Shown piece after piece: positions 48,131-58,369 of a stretch of 64,000 bases of DNA. Made by a program: the position numbers and the translations under genes. Below the pieces are notes generated by a model. The model was not told where the DNA came from and made no database searches. It saw only the letters and a program-made list of their open reading frames with translations. Within the stretch, counting starts at the first letter, position 1. Each line of letters opens with the position of its first letter. The stretch lies in contig NC_092671.1 in assembly GCF_964355755.1 (NCBI RefSeq), forward strand, positions 22,773,070 to 22,837,069. The letters are read 5' to 3'. The DNA comes from Antedon mediterranea (Eukaryota > Echinodermata > Crinoidea > Comatulida > Antedonidae).

Positions 48131-51100
48131 CACATTAATTAATTAATCACGCGGAAAAAGTATGTTTTTTAACGCTACGTGCGCAAAGCGCGTAAAAAGT
48201 TGCGCGTGCATGGGAATTTTTGACATGCTCAAAATGACAAGAAAGTTGATTAGAAATGTTTTTTTTGCATTTTTAAATTTTAAAAGCGCGTGCGCGCGTA
48301 ACTTTGTGTAAAACATGTAATTTTTAGTGCACAAAAAGTTAGCGCAAGTTATAAATTAAACTTTTGCTAAGTTTCAATTTAAATTGTTATATGGTTTTCG
48401 ATCTATGTTAAATACGCAAAATTCATAAAATCGCGCGTAAGTCAAGTTGCGCCTTTCTGACGCCATTCACAATAGCAGGTGCACAACTTCACGTAAATGC
48501 CCACATGTTGACAAAGTTATAACATGTTAACTTTACACGTTTTAGAGATACGCTCTGAACAAAAATGACATAAAGAAAGAAGCACTAGACATGAAACTCG
48601 TCACTTTGACGAGTTAGTTATCCACACGACAAACGACACGCGCACGTCATACGTTGCAATTTTGCACACGGAAAAAGATTATGGCATTATGACCTGAACT
48701 GAAGAATATCATATGCTGTTATTGCTGAATTCTTTTAATTTTGTGTTATATAGTATATACAGTATAAACAGTATATTCTGTATACAATAAATACAGTGTA
48801 GAATAGGTGAAATTACGGGACCCACCATTTATTCCAATTTTTAACATGGCGACGGTTTCAAAATGAAACACTAAGGTAGCAATTTCTCAGCAACAACATA
48901 TTAATGTGTAGAAGAAATTGGAATACGTAAAATATAGATGCGCGCTCTTTTAAATGTGATTAACTATGACGCAAAATATGAAAATACGACTTTTTATATT
49001 CAACTGGCCATAAGATGACGTCAAAACATCTGATTGGCAAAATGTTCACATGAATTCGTATCTACAATCCAATAGCTTCCAGAAAACGTTTAATCATGAT
49101 TATCACTTTTTATTCTGACGAGCTATAACAAATTGAAGTTTACTATAATAAAGACATGATGACGTCATAAAAATTAAAATATTTATAACTCATGCGAAAG
49201 ATAGTGGATTGACCTAGACAGTATTCAAATATCTGAGGAAATGGAATACGTATAAGCGAGATGCGCTCTATTTAATGTGATGTGCAATAATGAAAGAGTA
49301 AAAAATCCTATATTTTACATTCGTGTGGCCATACGATGACGTCATAACATCCGAGGGGTAAAGATTCTGCATGAATTCATATCTACAACATATCTGCTTA
49401 AATATTAATTTAAACAAATTGGGGGGTCATGGATGATCCTGAGGAGCTATAATAGATTAAAAATAGGCATAATTTTGACAATATTTTTTCACTTTTGCAA
49501 CTAAAACACGCGCAAATGGTCTAAATCAACGTGTTCATATGACGTCATTTTAATTTGAAATGATGTCAATCTTTTTAGAAATGACTAGGAAAGGCTAGAA
49601 AATCACAATTCAATAGAAAAAACATGATTTTCGTACTTTGTGCGCACCATACGCGTAACATTTTTCGCGCACGCAGTAATTTTTGACATGCTCAAAATAT
49701 CATAAGCGTAGAAAGTTGATTAGAAATTAATTTTGGTCATTTTTAAACTTTAAATGCGCGTGCGCGCGTAACTTCTTGTAAAACATGCCATTTTTAATCC
49801 ATAGAAAGTTGACCCATGATATGAATTAAAATATTATTAAGTTTCATGAAACAATATTTGTTGGTTCTAAAGTTATGATCAGTTATAGAATTTCATAAAA
49901 TCCCACGTAACTTACGCAACACGGATCTGAAATCGTCCAAATACTTGGTTGCACATCTACACTTCAATGTCAATCTTTTTACCAAGTTATACAAAGTTAT
50001 GTTACTAAGCAATAGAGATATACTGGTCACAAAAATCCGGGAAAGAAAGAAGAACTAGACATGAAACTCGTCACTTTGACGAGTTAGTTATCCGCTCGAC
50101 AAACGCCACGTGCACGTCATACGTTGGAATTTTGCACACAGAAAAAGATTATGGCATTATTACCTGAACTGAAGAATATGATGTGTTGTTAGTGCTGAAT
50201 GCTGTATATTTTGTGTCATATAGAATACACAGTATAATCTATATACATATTGCACAAACAGTGTAAAATAGGTGAAATTACGGGACCCGTATTTTATTCC
50301 AATTTTTAACATGTTGACGGTTTCAAAATGAAACGCGAAGGTATTAATTTCGGAAGGAAATTATCTCAGCAACAACATATTAACGTTTAGAAGAAATTTG
50401 AATACGTGAAATATTGATGAGCACTCTATTAAATGTAATGAGCTATGACGCAAAAGATGAAAATACGACTTTGTTTATTTAACTGGCCATATGATGACAT
50501 CACAATATCTAATTGGCGAAAATTTACTGTAAAGATGAAATTAATGATCCTGTTAATTAACATTTTTAGGCATGATTATGTCATAAAAATTAAAATATTT
50601 GTAACTCATGCGTAAGATAGTTGATTGACCTAGACAATATTAAAATCTCGGAGAAAAAGAAATACAGATAAGCGTGATGCGCTCCATTGAATATGATGAG
50701 CAATAACGAAAGAGACAAAAATCCTATATTTTACATGCGTGTGGCCATACGATGACTTCACAATGTCCAGTTAGCCATATTGATTAATGATCCGATATCT
50801 ACAACTCATCAACTTCCAGAATATGTAATTTAAAAAAATTCACCTCGTTTTTTAGAATCTATGACATAATTTTGATGAATTTTAAAACTTTTTCAATAAA
50901 AACGCGCGCAAATTGTACAATTTGACGTGCTCGTATGACGTAATTTTAAGTCGAAATTGTTTAAAAATTTGTAAAATTACTTTAAAAGGCTGGAAAAATA
51001 AAATTCACGCAAAAAAAAATATTTTTAGCTGTACGTGCACACCGCGTATAAAATTGTTCGCGTGCGTAGGAATTTCTGACAGGCTCAAATTGTCATGATC

Positions 51101-52227
51101 ATCGTAGAAAGTTGATTAGAAATTAATTTTGTGCACTTTGAAATTTTAAATGCGTGTGCACGCGTAACTTCTTGTAAAACATGTAATTTTTAATCCACAA
51201 AAAGTTTGCCCTTGATATGACTTAAATTTTCACAAAGTGTAAAAAAAAAATTACATGTAACTCGTCACTTTGACGAGTTAGTTATCCGCAGGACAAATGC
51301 CACGTGCACGTCATACGTTGCGTTAGAATATTGCACACAGAAAAAGATTATGGCATTATGACCTGAACTGAAAAATATGATATGTTGTTAGTGCTGATTT
51401 CTGTCAATTTTGTGTCATATAGTATATATAGTATAATATGTATACATATTACATACAGTGTAGAATAAGTGAAATTATGGGACCTGCCATATATTGCAAT
51501 TTTTAACATGTTGACGGTTTTAAAATGAAACGCGAAGGTAGCAATTTCGGAAGGCAATTATCTCAGCAACAACATATTAACGTGTAGAAGAAATTTGAAT
51601 ACGTGAAATATTGATGCGCGCTCTTTTAAATGTAATGACGCAAAAGATGAAAATACGACATTTTTTATTTTACTGGCCATATGATGACGTCAAAACATCC
51701 GATTGGCAAAATTTTCACATGATTTCGTTTTTCAAAAAAGTTTTAATCGTGATTACGAGCTATAAGAGATTAAAATTTACTGTAAAGATGAAATTAATGC
51801 CACACGTAATTGAAATTTTTAGGCATGATGACATCATAAACATTAATTAATTAATTATTTTTTGACATGCTTAAAACGTCATGAAAGTTGGGCATCTTGA
51901 AATTTTAAATGCGTGTGCACGCGTATCTTTGTGTAAAACACGCAATTTTTTTCTACAGAAAGTTAGCGCATAATATAAATTAAACTTTTGCAAAGTTTCA
52001 ATTTGAAATGTTATTTGGTTTTCGACCTATGTTAAATACGAGAAAATCGTTAAATTGCGCTTAAGTCACGTTGCGCAATTGTAAACGTCATGAAAAGCTT
52101 CGCTTGACGACATTACGTAAATATCAATGTTAAGATAGTTAACAAAATGTTATGTTTGCAACTTTTAGAGAAAAGCGTTGCACAAAAATCATACAGAAAG
52201 AAGATCAAGAAAAAGATGATGATGATG
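48130..52227 (+). repeat. macrosatellite, second block (diverged, with deletions)
   Basis: Three hairpin-marked units (AACTCGTCA hairpins at 48595, 50065 and 51258) with periods of 1470 and 1193 bp. Internal deletions lie near 50520 and 51230, and the last unit is cut short at 51855. The end AGAAAGAAGATCAAGAAAAA passes into (GATGAT)n, where the 5.5-kb element inserted. Confidence 0.88.
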
Positions 52228-52899
52228 AGGCCTAAAAAAAAAAATTGTTTGTTTGCTGTCAAGTTTTTTTTTTTTGGTAGGGGAGGCGGGTGGAAAAAAG
52301 TTTTTTTTTTTTTATTTATTTATTTTTTTTAAAATTAATTTTTGTTAATTTCTCTGTTAATTGTACGCGAATTTGAGAGTAAGAAAACACACTGAATAAA
52401 ACAACGAGCTCAAACATCTATTCATAATTTTTTTCACACTTTAATTCTGTTTTGGGCACGTTAGGCCCCGTGTCTAAACTAGCCTAGGCTAGGCCTACTA
52501 CACAGTAGGTCGTTGTTAGCAGGCCTAATTAAATATTTTAGAAGTTGGTGTACCGTATATTTCGGTGTATAAGTCGCACCTGTGTATAAGACGCACCCCC
52601 TAACTGAGAGTAAAATATCGGTATTTTGTATATCGTCGATGTATAAGACGGCCGCGCCCAGCCTCAACAAGAAGGGAAGTCCCCCATTCCGTCAGTTCTT
52701 TCTAACTTGTTATTCATGAGTTTCGCACCCGCAACATCGAGTGCATGACCGCACGTGTGTGTGGGCTAGCCTCGCTCGATCCTTTTATCGAGAGCTCACG
52801 TTTTCACGGACAATCGTATTCGATTAGTATCTATGTATCCTAGAAGTATCTATGTATCCTAACCCTAACCCTATGCTATAATCAACTGGAGAGGTTCTA

Positions 52900-54080
52900 C
52901 AGTAGGACACCTACCCCCTAGACAGTTACTCCCCGGATGTTTACCACCCGGACAACTACTTCCCGGACAACTACTTCCCGGACAACTACTTCCCGGACAA
53001 CTACTCCCGGACAACTATCCCCCCGGACAACTACCCCCCGGACAACTACCCCCCGGACAACTACCCCCCGGACAACTACCCCCCGGACAACTACCCCCGG
53101 ACAACTACCCCCCCGGACAACTACCCCCCCCGGACAACTACCCCCCGGACAACTACCCCCCGGACAACTACCCCCCCCCCCCGGACAACTATTACCCCGG
53201 ACAACTACCCCCCCCCCCCTCCCCGGACAACTCCCCCCCCCCTCGGACAACTCCCCCCCCTCGGACAACTCCCCCCCCTCGGACAACTCCCCCCCCCCCC
53301 ACTCGGACAACTACCCCCCGGACAACACTAATCCCCGGACAACACTAATCCCCGGACAACACTACCCCCGGAGAAAACTACCCCCGGAGAAAACTACGCC
53401 CCGGAGAAAACTACCCCCCGGAGAAAACTATCCCCCGGAGAAAACTATCCCCCGGAGAAAACTATCCCCCGGAGAAAACTATGCCCCCGGAGAAAACTAT
53501 GCCCCCGGAGAAAACTATGCCCCAGACAACTATGCCCCAGACAACTATGCCCCAGACAACTATGCCCCAGACAACTATGCCCCAGACAACTATGCCCCAG
53601 ACAACTATGCCCCAGACAACTACCCCCGGGACAACTTAATCCCCGGGACAACTTAATCCCCGGACAACTACCCCCTTAGGACAACTACCCCCTTAGGACA
53701 ACTACCCCCTTAGGACAACTACCCCCTTAGGACAACTACCCCCTTAGGACAACTACCCCCTTAGGACAACTACCCCCTTAGGACAACTACCCCCTTAGGA
53801 CAACTACCCCCTTAGGACAACTACCCCTTAGGACAACTACCCCCTTAGGACAACTACCCCCTTAGGACAACTACCCCCTTAGGACAACTACCCCCTTAGG
53901 ACAACTACCCCCTTAGGACAACTACCCCCTTAGGACAACTACCCCTTAGGACAACTACCCCCTTAGGACAACTACCCCCTTAGGACAACTACCCCCTTAG
54001 GACAACTACCCCCGGTCAACTAACCCCGGTCAACTACCCCCTCTCTTAGGACAAACACCCCCATGACAACTACTACCCCC
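52900..54080. repeat. GGACAACTACCCCC minisatellite, forward array (about 1.2 kb)
   Basis: Roughly 65 tandem units with sub-blocks of different variants: ACTTCCCGGACA, CTACCCCCCGGACAA, GAGAAAACTACCCCCCG, ACTATGCCCCAGACA and, most homogeneously, CAACTACCCCCTTAGGA (about 20 copies, 53655-54005). The apparent 239-codon frame across it is a translation of the repeat. Confidence 0.95.
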
Positions 54081-54153
54081 CCCCCCCCCAAATCCAAAAG
54101 TAGACAAATATATAGGACCGGTTTCTGTAAAAATGAAATCATCCGTTTTTAAC

Positions 54154-54537
54154 GGGTGTTTCGAAGAGAGACCCGAGACCAGAGACCTGACACGAGACCC
54201 AATACGAAAAGGGAGACCTATATTTGGGTCTCCCTTTTCGTATATTAGGGTCTCCCTTTTCGTATAGTGTGGTCTCTCTTTTCGTATAGTGGGGTCTCCC
54301 TTTTCTTATAGTGGGTCTCCCTTTTCGTATATTTGGGTCTCCCATTTTGTATATTTGGGTCTCCCTTTCCGTATATTTAGGTCTCCCTTTTCGTATATTT
54401 AGGTCTCCCTTTTTGTATATTAGGGTCTCCCTTTTCGTATAGTGGGATCTCCCTTTTCGTATAGTGGGATCTCCCTTTTCGTATAGTGGGGTCTCCCTTT
54501 TCGTATTGGGTCTCGGGTCTCTAGTTTCGAAACACCC
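54154..54537. mobile_element. small foldback with GGGTGTTTCGAA ends and GGTCTCCCTTTTCGTATA repeats
   Basis: GGGTGTTTCGAA with GAGACCCGAGACC (54154-54180) is inverted at 54510-54537. The flanks are GTTTTTAAC (54145-54153) and GTTTTAACC (54538-54546), a nearly exact 9-bp duplication. The body is about fourteen tandem copies of GGTCTCCCTTTTCGTATA with spacers. The GGGTGT ends resemble those of the element at 5969-7046 (GGGTGTCACGAA), suggesting one superfamily. Confidence 0.8.
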
Positions 54538-54598
54538 GTTTTAACCGATTATTCTGTTTAACAGCACGCTAGACCCTAGATGTGCTAGATTTAAAGTA

Positions 54599-55130
54599 CC
54601 GTATTTATTGAAAAAACGGCCTGGGCTGTTTATTGTTCAGGTGGTTTTTAGGTGGACATTTATTGGAAGAAAGTTGTTTATTCGATGGGAGGGGGTATAA
54701 TCTAATGGAAATAGACGTCGATTATTCCGTATGATGTTTCATGGGAGTGACATGGTCACCGTTTATTTGAGGGGAATTTATTTAAAGATCGCCGTTTATT
54801 CGGTGAGTGAACATTGAGGTCAAATATCAAAAGTGATATTATTCATCAAGTGTAAAAAATACATATATGACAAATTTGAGACAAATATTAATTCTTTTAA
54901 GACCAGTGGTTATCGAAGCATTGTCCTGACGCAAAAATTATGTCAACAATCAAAGGTAGCATTTCATGTCATTTTTTATGAAACATTTTTATTGAAGTAC
55001 ATAGAAACATTGATATTTTGAACAATATGAGACCAACATTAAATTCCTACAGACATAGAAAGAATAAAAAGGTCAAAATGTCAAATATGATATTTCCAGC
55101 CATATTTAAAGACTAAGTTTCATTAGAGGT
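54599..55130. repeat. CCGTATTTATT end and diverged DR1 units
   Basis: TA followed by CCGTATTTATTGAAAAAACG starts an element end rich in TTTATTG and CGTTTATT words, related to 60335-60445 and 39075-39140. After about 54815 come diverged DR1 units (GAGGTCAAATATCAAA, AAGACCAGTGGTTATCGAAG). The right partner end was not found. Confidence 0.55.
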
Positions 55131-55254
55131 AATAATCCAGATGATCCCATTTTCGGGACTTTTTTTTTTATACCAAGTGCGAAAAGTATTTTAACAATCA
55201 AAATGATACTGACTTAAAAACAAAGTATAAAAAGGTATGTTGAAGGCTACTAAC

Positions 55255-56039
55255 TACTAGGGGGCTTGGGGGTAATTTTCAGGGGGTTATTGTTCCTAGG
55301 GGGTAATTGTCCGGGGGTTAGTTGTCCAGTGGTTAGTTGTCCTACGGAGGTAGTTGTCCTAAAAGATTATTTGCCCTCGTAGTATTGTCCAGGTCAAGGA
55401 GGTAGTTGTCCTACGGGGAGTAGTATTGTGTCAGAGGTAGTTGTCCGGGGGGTTATTTACCCGGGGGGGGGGGGCGGGTAAATTGTCTGGTTGTCGAATG
55501 GTCCGTCCGCGGGGGGTAGTTGTTCTAAAGGGATAGTTGCCTGGGTGATAGTTGTCCAGGGGTTAGTTGTCCTACGGAGGTCGTTGTCCTGAAACATTAT
55601 TTGCCCTCGGAGTATTGTCCAGGTCCAGAGGTAGTTGTCCGCTGGGTAATTACCAGGGGGCGGGGGGCTAATTGTCCGGTTGTCGAATGGTCTGGGTGGT
55701 AGTTGTCCGTCCGGGGGGTAGTTGTTCTAAAGGGATAGTTGCCTGGGTGGTAGTTGTCCATCCAGGGGTTAGTTGTTCTACGGAGGTAGTTGTCCTGAAA
55801 CATTATTTTCCCTCGGAGTATTGTCCAGGTCCAGAGGTAGTTGTCCGCGGGGTAATTACCAGGGGGGGGGGGGGGTAATTGTCCGGAGAGCTGGGTAATT
55901 TTCAGGGGGTAATTGTCCGGGGGAAATTGTCCGGGGGGAATTGTCCGGGGGGGTAGTTGTCCAGGGGTTAGTTGTCCTACGGAGGTAGTTGTCTTAAAAG
56001 ATTATTTGCCCTCGTAGTATTGTCCAGGTCCAGGAGGTA
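55255..56039. repeat. GGGGGTAGTTGTCC minisatellite, inverted array part 1
   Basis: The same minisatellite as 52900-54080 in the opposite orientation, with longer, more degenerate units and a higher-order period near 250-300 bp (for example CTACGGAGGTAGTTGTCCT with TATTTGCCCTCG and AGTATTGTCCAGGTC at 55340, 55570, 55780 and 55975). Confidence 0.9.
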
Positions 56040-56943
56040 CCGTATTTTCCGGAGTATAGGTCGACCCCAAGTATAAGTCGACCCCCAACTTTGGCCTAGA
56101 ATATCGTTGATTTTGGTATGACCTGAATATAAGTCGACCCCCAAAATCGGCTAATAACACAACTTACTTTAAAGTTCAAAGAGGGCTAGAAATGTATGAA
56201 ATGTGGTTATTTGTTTATATTATTAAAGTGTAGGCCTAATCAATATCGGACAGACGTAATGACGACGACTTCGCCGCCGTCTTCACCAGCCTATAATAAA
56301 TGACAGCGATGTAGCGTTACTTGCCATCAGCGATGTTTTTCGCGTCATTCGAATAAATTAAAACGAGTTTTCCGTTAGGAGGCTTATTAATTGTACAGGC
56401 GAGTAGTTGTAAATCGCGTTATCTGTAAATGTACACGCGCCCGACTAAGGAGAATTTATTTTATGAATAGACATGCGCAGTAATTGTAATTACGAACAAA
56501 CAAACAAACTGCGCATGTGTATAGATGAAAATATCGCGCAATAACAAACATGCTGCATGGACATTCCGACGTCTGTGGTGTGTGTTACGATGTTTTCGCG
56601 AGAGTGAATAAGAAGCATAAATAAAACTATTTATTCTTAATTATCTTAAAAGCGTAATATTAACATCAAAATGAGTCATTGTGATATATTAATATTTTAT
56701 TGACCAGTACTTGTTGGAGTTGTATTATTTTGTACAATGTAGGTATTAAATTGAAAACTTCTGTGAGTGATTGATGATAGGCCACTGACCTTGCTGGGCC
56801 TTGCTTGACAGCTGACGGCTTTTGAACATATTTTTTCGGCCTGATTTTTTTCAAAAATCGCATGGTCGGAGTATAAGTCGACCCCTCGATTTTGCAATTA
56901 AAATTTTCCCGCAAAATCTCGACCTATACTCCGGAAAATACGG
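56040..56943. mobile_element. 904-bp element with CCGTATTTTCCGG ends and exact TA duplication
   Basis: CCGTATTTTCCGGAGTATA at 56040 is inverted at 56925-56943, and TA flanks both sides (56038-56039, 56944-56945). Removing the element and one TA gives GGAGGTAGTTGTCCTACGGG, present uninterrupted at about 55397-55416, so an empty site is visible in the window. Subterminal GTCGACCCC words recur. No transposase; a non-autonomous TA-targeting element. Confidence 0.88.
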
Positions 56944-56945
56944 TA

Positions 56946-57165
56946 GTTGTCCTACGGGGAGTATTGTGTCAGAGGTAGTTGTCCGCGGGGTAATTACAGG
57001 GGGGTGGGGGTAATTGTCCGGGGGTAATTGTTTCTAGGGGGTAATTGTCCGGAGGTAGTTATCCAGGGGGTAGTTGTCCTAAGGGGGTAGTTGTCCAGGT
57101 GGTGGTTGTCCGGGGGTAGTTTTCCGGGGGGGGGGGGGGAATGTCCAGAGGGTTAATATCCGGAT
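56946..57165. repeat. GGGGGTAGTTGTCC minisatellite, inverted array part 2
   Basis: Continuation of the inverted array after the 904-bp insertion, ending in a G-run before AATGTCCAGAGGG. Confidence 0.9.
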
Positions 57166-57742
57166 ACGACTAGAGAATATACTAGTCGAATACTGTGTAC
57201 ACAATGTGGTTGCCAAGCTTGAAGGGCTCGCTCGCGCTGGGGGTACGACGGTCGTGCGTATAACTATAATACTATTCCAATCGTAAACGTTTACAAATGA
57301 AATTTTATCGGAGCGCCTAAAACAGCTCCATAATGAACAAATCTTTTCATCATATTTAGTACAAAATCACGCTAAAATGCCTTGAAAACTAGCAGGTTGC
57401 TGTTACGCTGGTACACTGTAGCTAGGCTACGCCTACTCTTTCAACTTTAGTAATACTAATAGGCCTAGGCCTTACCTTAAAAAGCCCAGGCCTAGCCAAC
57501 GAGGTGGCGATATCTGTGTGTTGAGGCATTTATGTTCGGTGTATAAGACGCACCCTTAATTTAGAGGTTAAATTTGCGTGTCAAAAGTGCGATTATACAC
57601 CGAAATATACGCTACGTTATTTTTTTTTTTTTTTAAGCGCCCTCAACGAAAAAAAAAACTTTTTCTTATCTCCGCCCCAAATTTTTTGCGAAATTAGGGG
57701 CGGCGGATGACAGCAAACAGACTATTTTTTTTTTTTGGCCTG

Positions 57743-57895
57743 ATGATGATGATGATGATGATTTTGTACAATTACAAGAGGTTATCCGCCAAGTGCGGAT
57801 AACCAATAATAATAATAATATAGATTTAATACAATAACAACAGGTGATCATTTTATTCTAAATGATCACCTAATAAATGATCACCTAATTACTCT
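57743..57895. repeat. hairpin modules of both types side by side
   Basis: (GATGAT)n, the leader TTTTGTACAATTACAAG and the hairpin GGTTATCCGC-CAAGT-GCGGATAACC (57780-57804) come first. Then TTTAATACAATAACAACA and the hairpin AGGTGATCATTT-TATTCT-AAATGATCACCT (57842-57871), with an extra half copy to 57888. This is the only place where full copies of both stem types stand next to each other. Confidence 0.92.
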
Positions 57896-58015
57896 AAAAC
57901 TAGTTATTACAGAAATTATTTTAAAAATGCAAAAACATGAAATCTGCTGATTATGTTAATTTCTAAATAGTCATCAGATCACGTAACATTTTCTACTTCA
58001 ATTAAAATTTCTTAC
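57896..58015. other. intronic spacer downstream of the SETDB1 exon
   Basis: Unique AT-rich intron sequence adjoining the donor site. Confidence 0.5.
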
Positions 58016-58128
58016 ATTAAAGTAACGACCTAGATTTCCTTCTTTTTTGGCATCCATCACATAGCAGTGTTCTTCTCTAAACAAACTTCGGGTTCTTGAA
58101 AAACTTTGTTTTTCATCAACTTCATAGT
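58016..58128 (-). CDS. SETDB1: SETDB1-like H3K9 methyltransferase, internal exon (SET domain, second half)
   Basis: This is a 113-nt internal exon read on the minus strand. It is preceded by a T-rich tract and AG (58130-58129) and followed by the donor GTAAGA (from 58015). It enters with two bases of a split codon and gives 37 residues ending in CYVMDAKKEGNLGRYFN. That matches the start of the C-terminal half of the bifurcated SET domain in SETDB1, where vertebrate proteins read CYIIDAKLEGNLGRYLN. The enzyme family trimethylates histone H3 lysine 9 in the nucleus. The exon ends in phase 0 after the Asn of the NHSC motif, and the next exon begins with HSC. The first 20 residues (acidic, then RTRS) fit the variable linker that interrupts the SET domain. 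Upstream exons (Tudor, MBD, pre-SET, first SET half) were not found and probably lie beyond 64 kb. SETDB2 is the alternative; DAK and the CRGRLL end in the last exon favour SETDB1. Confidence 0.88.
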
Positions 58129-58369
58129 CTAAAGTATAAAAAATAGTATATATATTACAGAGATTACATTACATTACACGTAAACAACAGCTACTGTTTA
58201 ATTTAATAATCTGTCATCATATTCAGCTTTTTTTACACAGACTAATATTATGTTCAATTAACATTAACATTTAATTGAAAGTTAAAATGGACCTGAAATG
58301 GACTTTCGATTTTCAAGAAATTCACACATGTTATTTAAACCTATATATAAATTTACGTAAGGGCAAAAT

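Larger units (their letters stand above)
52553..57612. mobile_element. second layer: element with CCGTATATTTCGGTGTATA ends and TA flanks
   Basis: CCGTATATTTCGGTGTATAA at 52553 is inverted at 57593-57612 apart from one terminal mismatch, and TA lies directly outside both ends (52551-52552, 57613-57614). The end sequence resembles that of the element at 56040-56943. A TA duplication is usual for Tc1/mariner-type elements; the family is uncertain. Confidence 0.68.
52228..57742. mobile_element. outer element of a nested insertion, AGGCCT ends
   Basis: The left end AGGCCTAAAAAAAAAAATTG with TTTGTTTGCTGTCA (52228-52262) is inverted at the right end (TGACAGCAAACAGACTA, T tract, GGCCT, 57708-57742). 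It is flanked by GATGATGATG on both sides, where satellite modules normally have a short GATGAT run. The interior holds at least four further inverted-repeat layers. No transposase was seen. Confidence 0.78.
46799..58015 (-). other. intron of SETDB1-like gene (about 11.2 kb)
   Basis: Delimited by a GT donor at 58015 and an AG acceptor at 46799, both phase 0. It contains the hairpin modules at 57743-57895, the nested insertion at 52228-57742, the downstream part of the macrosatellite (48130-52200), an inverted satellite fragment (47500-48130) and a dispersed repeat (47195-47395). No nested gene was seen. Confidence 0.85.

Noticed and set aside
23270-52227. CRISPR-like array (regular spacing, hairpins)
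   Set aside because: Units are 1.5 kb with conserved interiors and the genome is eukaryotic; the hairpin array at 35.6-35.9 kb has conserved spacers as well, unlike CRISPR.
52857-52876. CCTAACCCTAACCCTA resembling a telomere repeat
   Set aside because: Only two units, embedded in unrelated sequence; too short for an interstitial telomere array.
52937-53656. 239-codon Thr/Pro-rich open frame
   Set aside because: It is a translation of the GGACAACTACCCC minisatellite. The opposite strand gives an equally long Gly/Val/Arg frame, and unit variation is not codon-aware.
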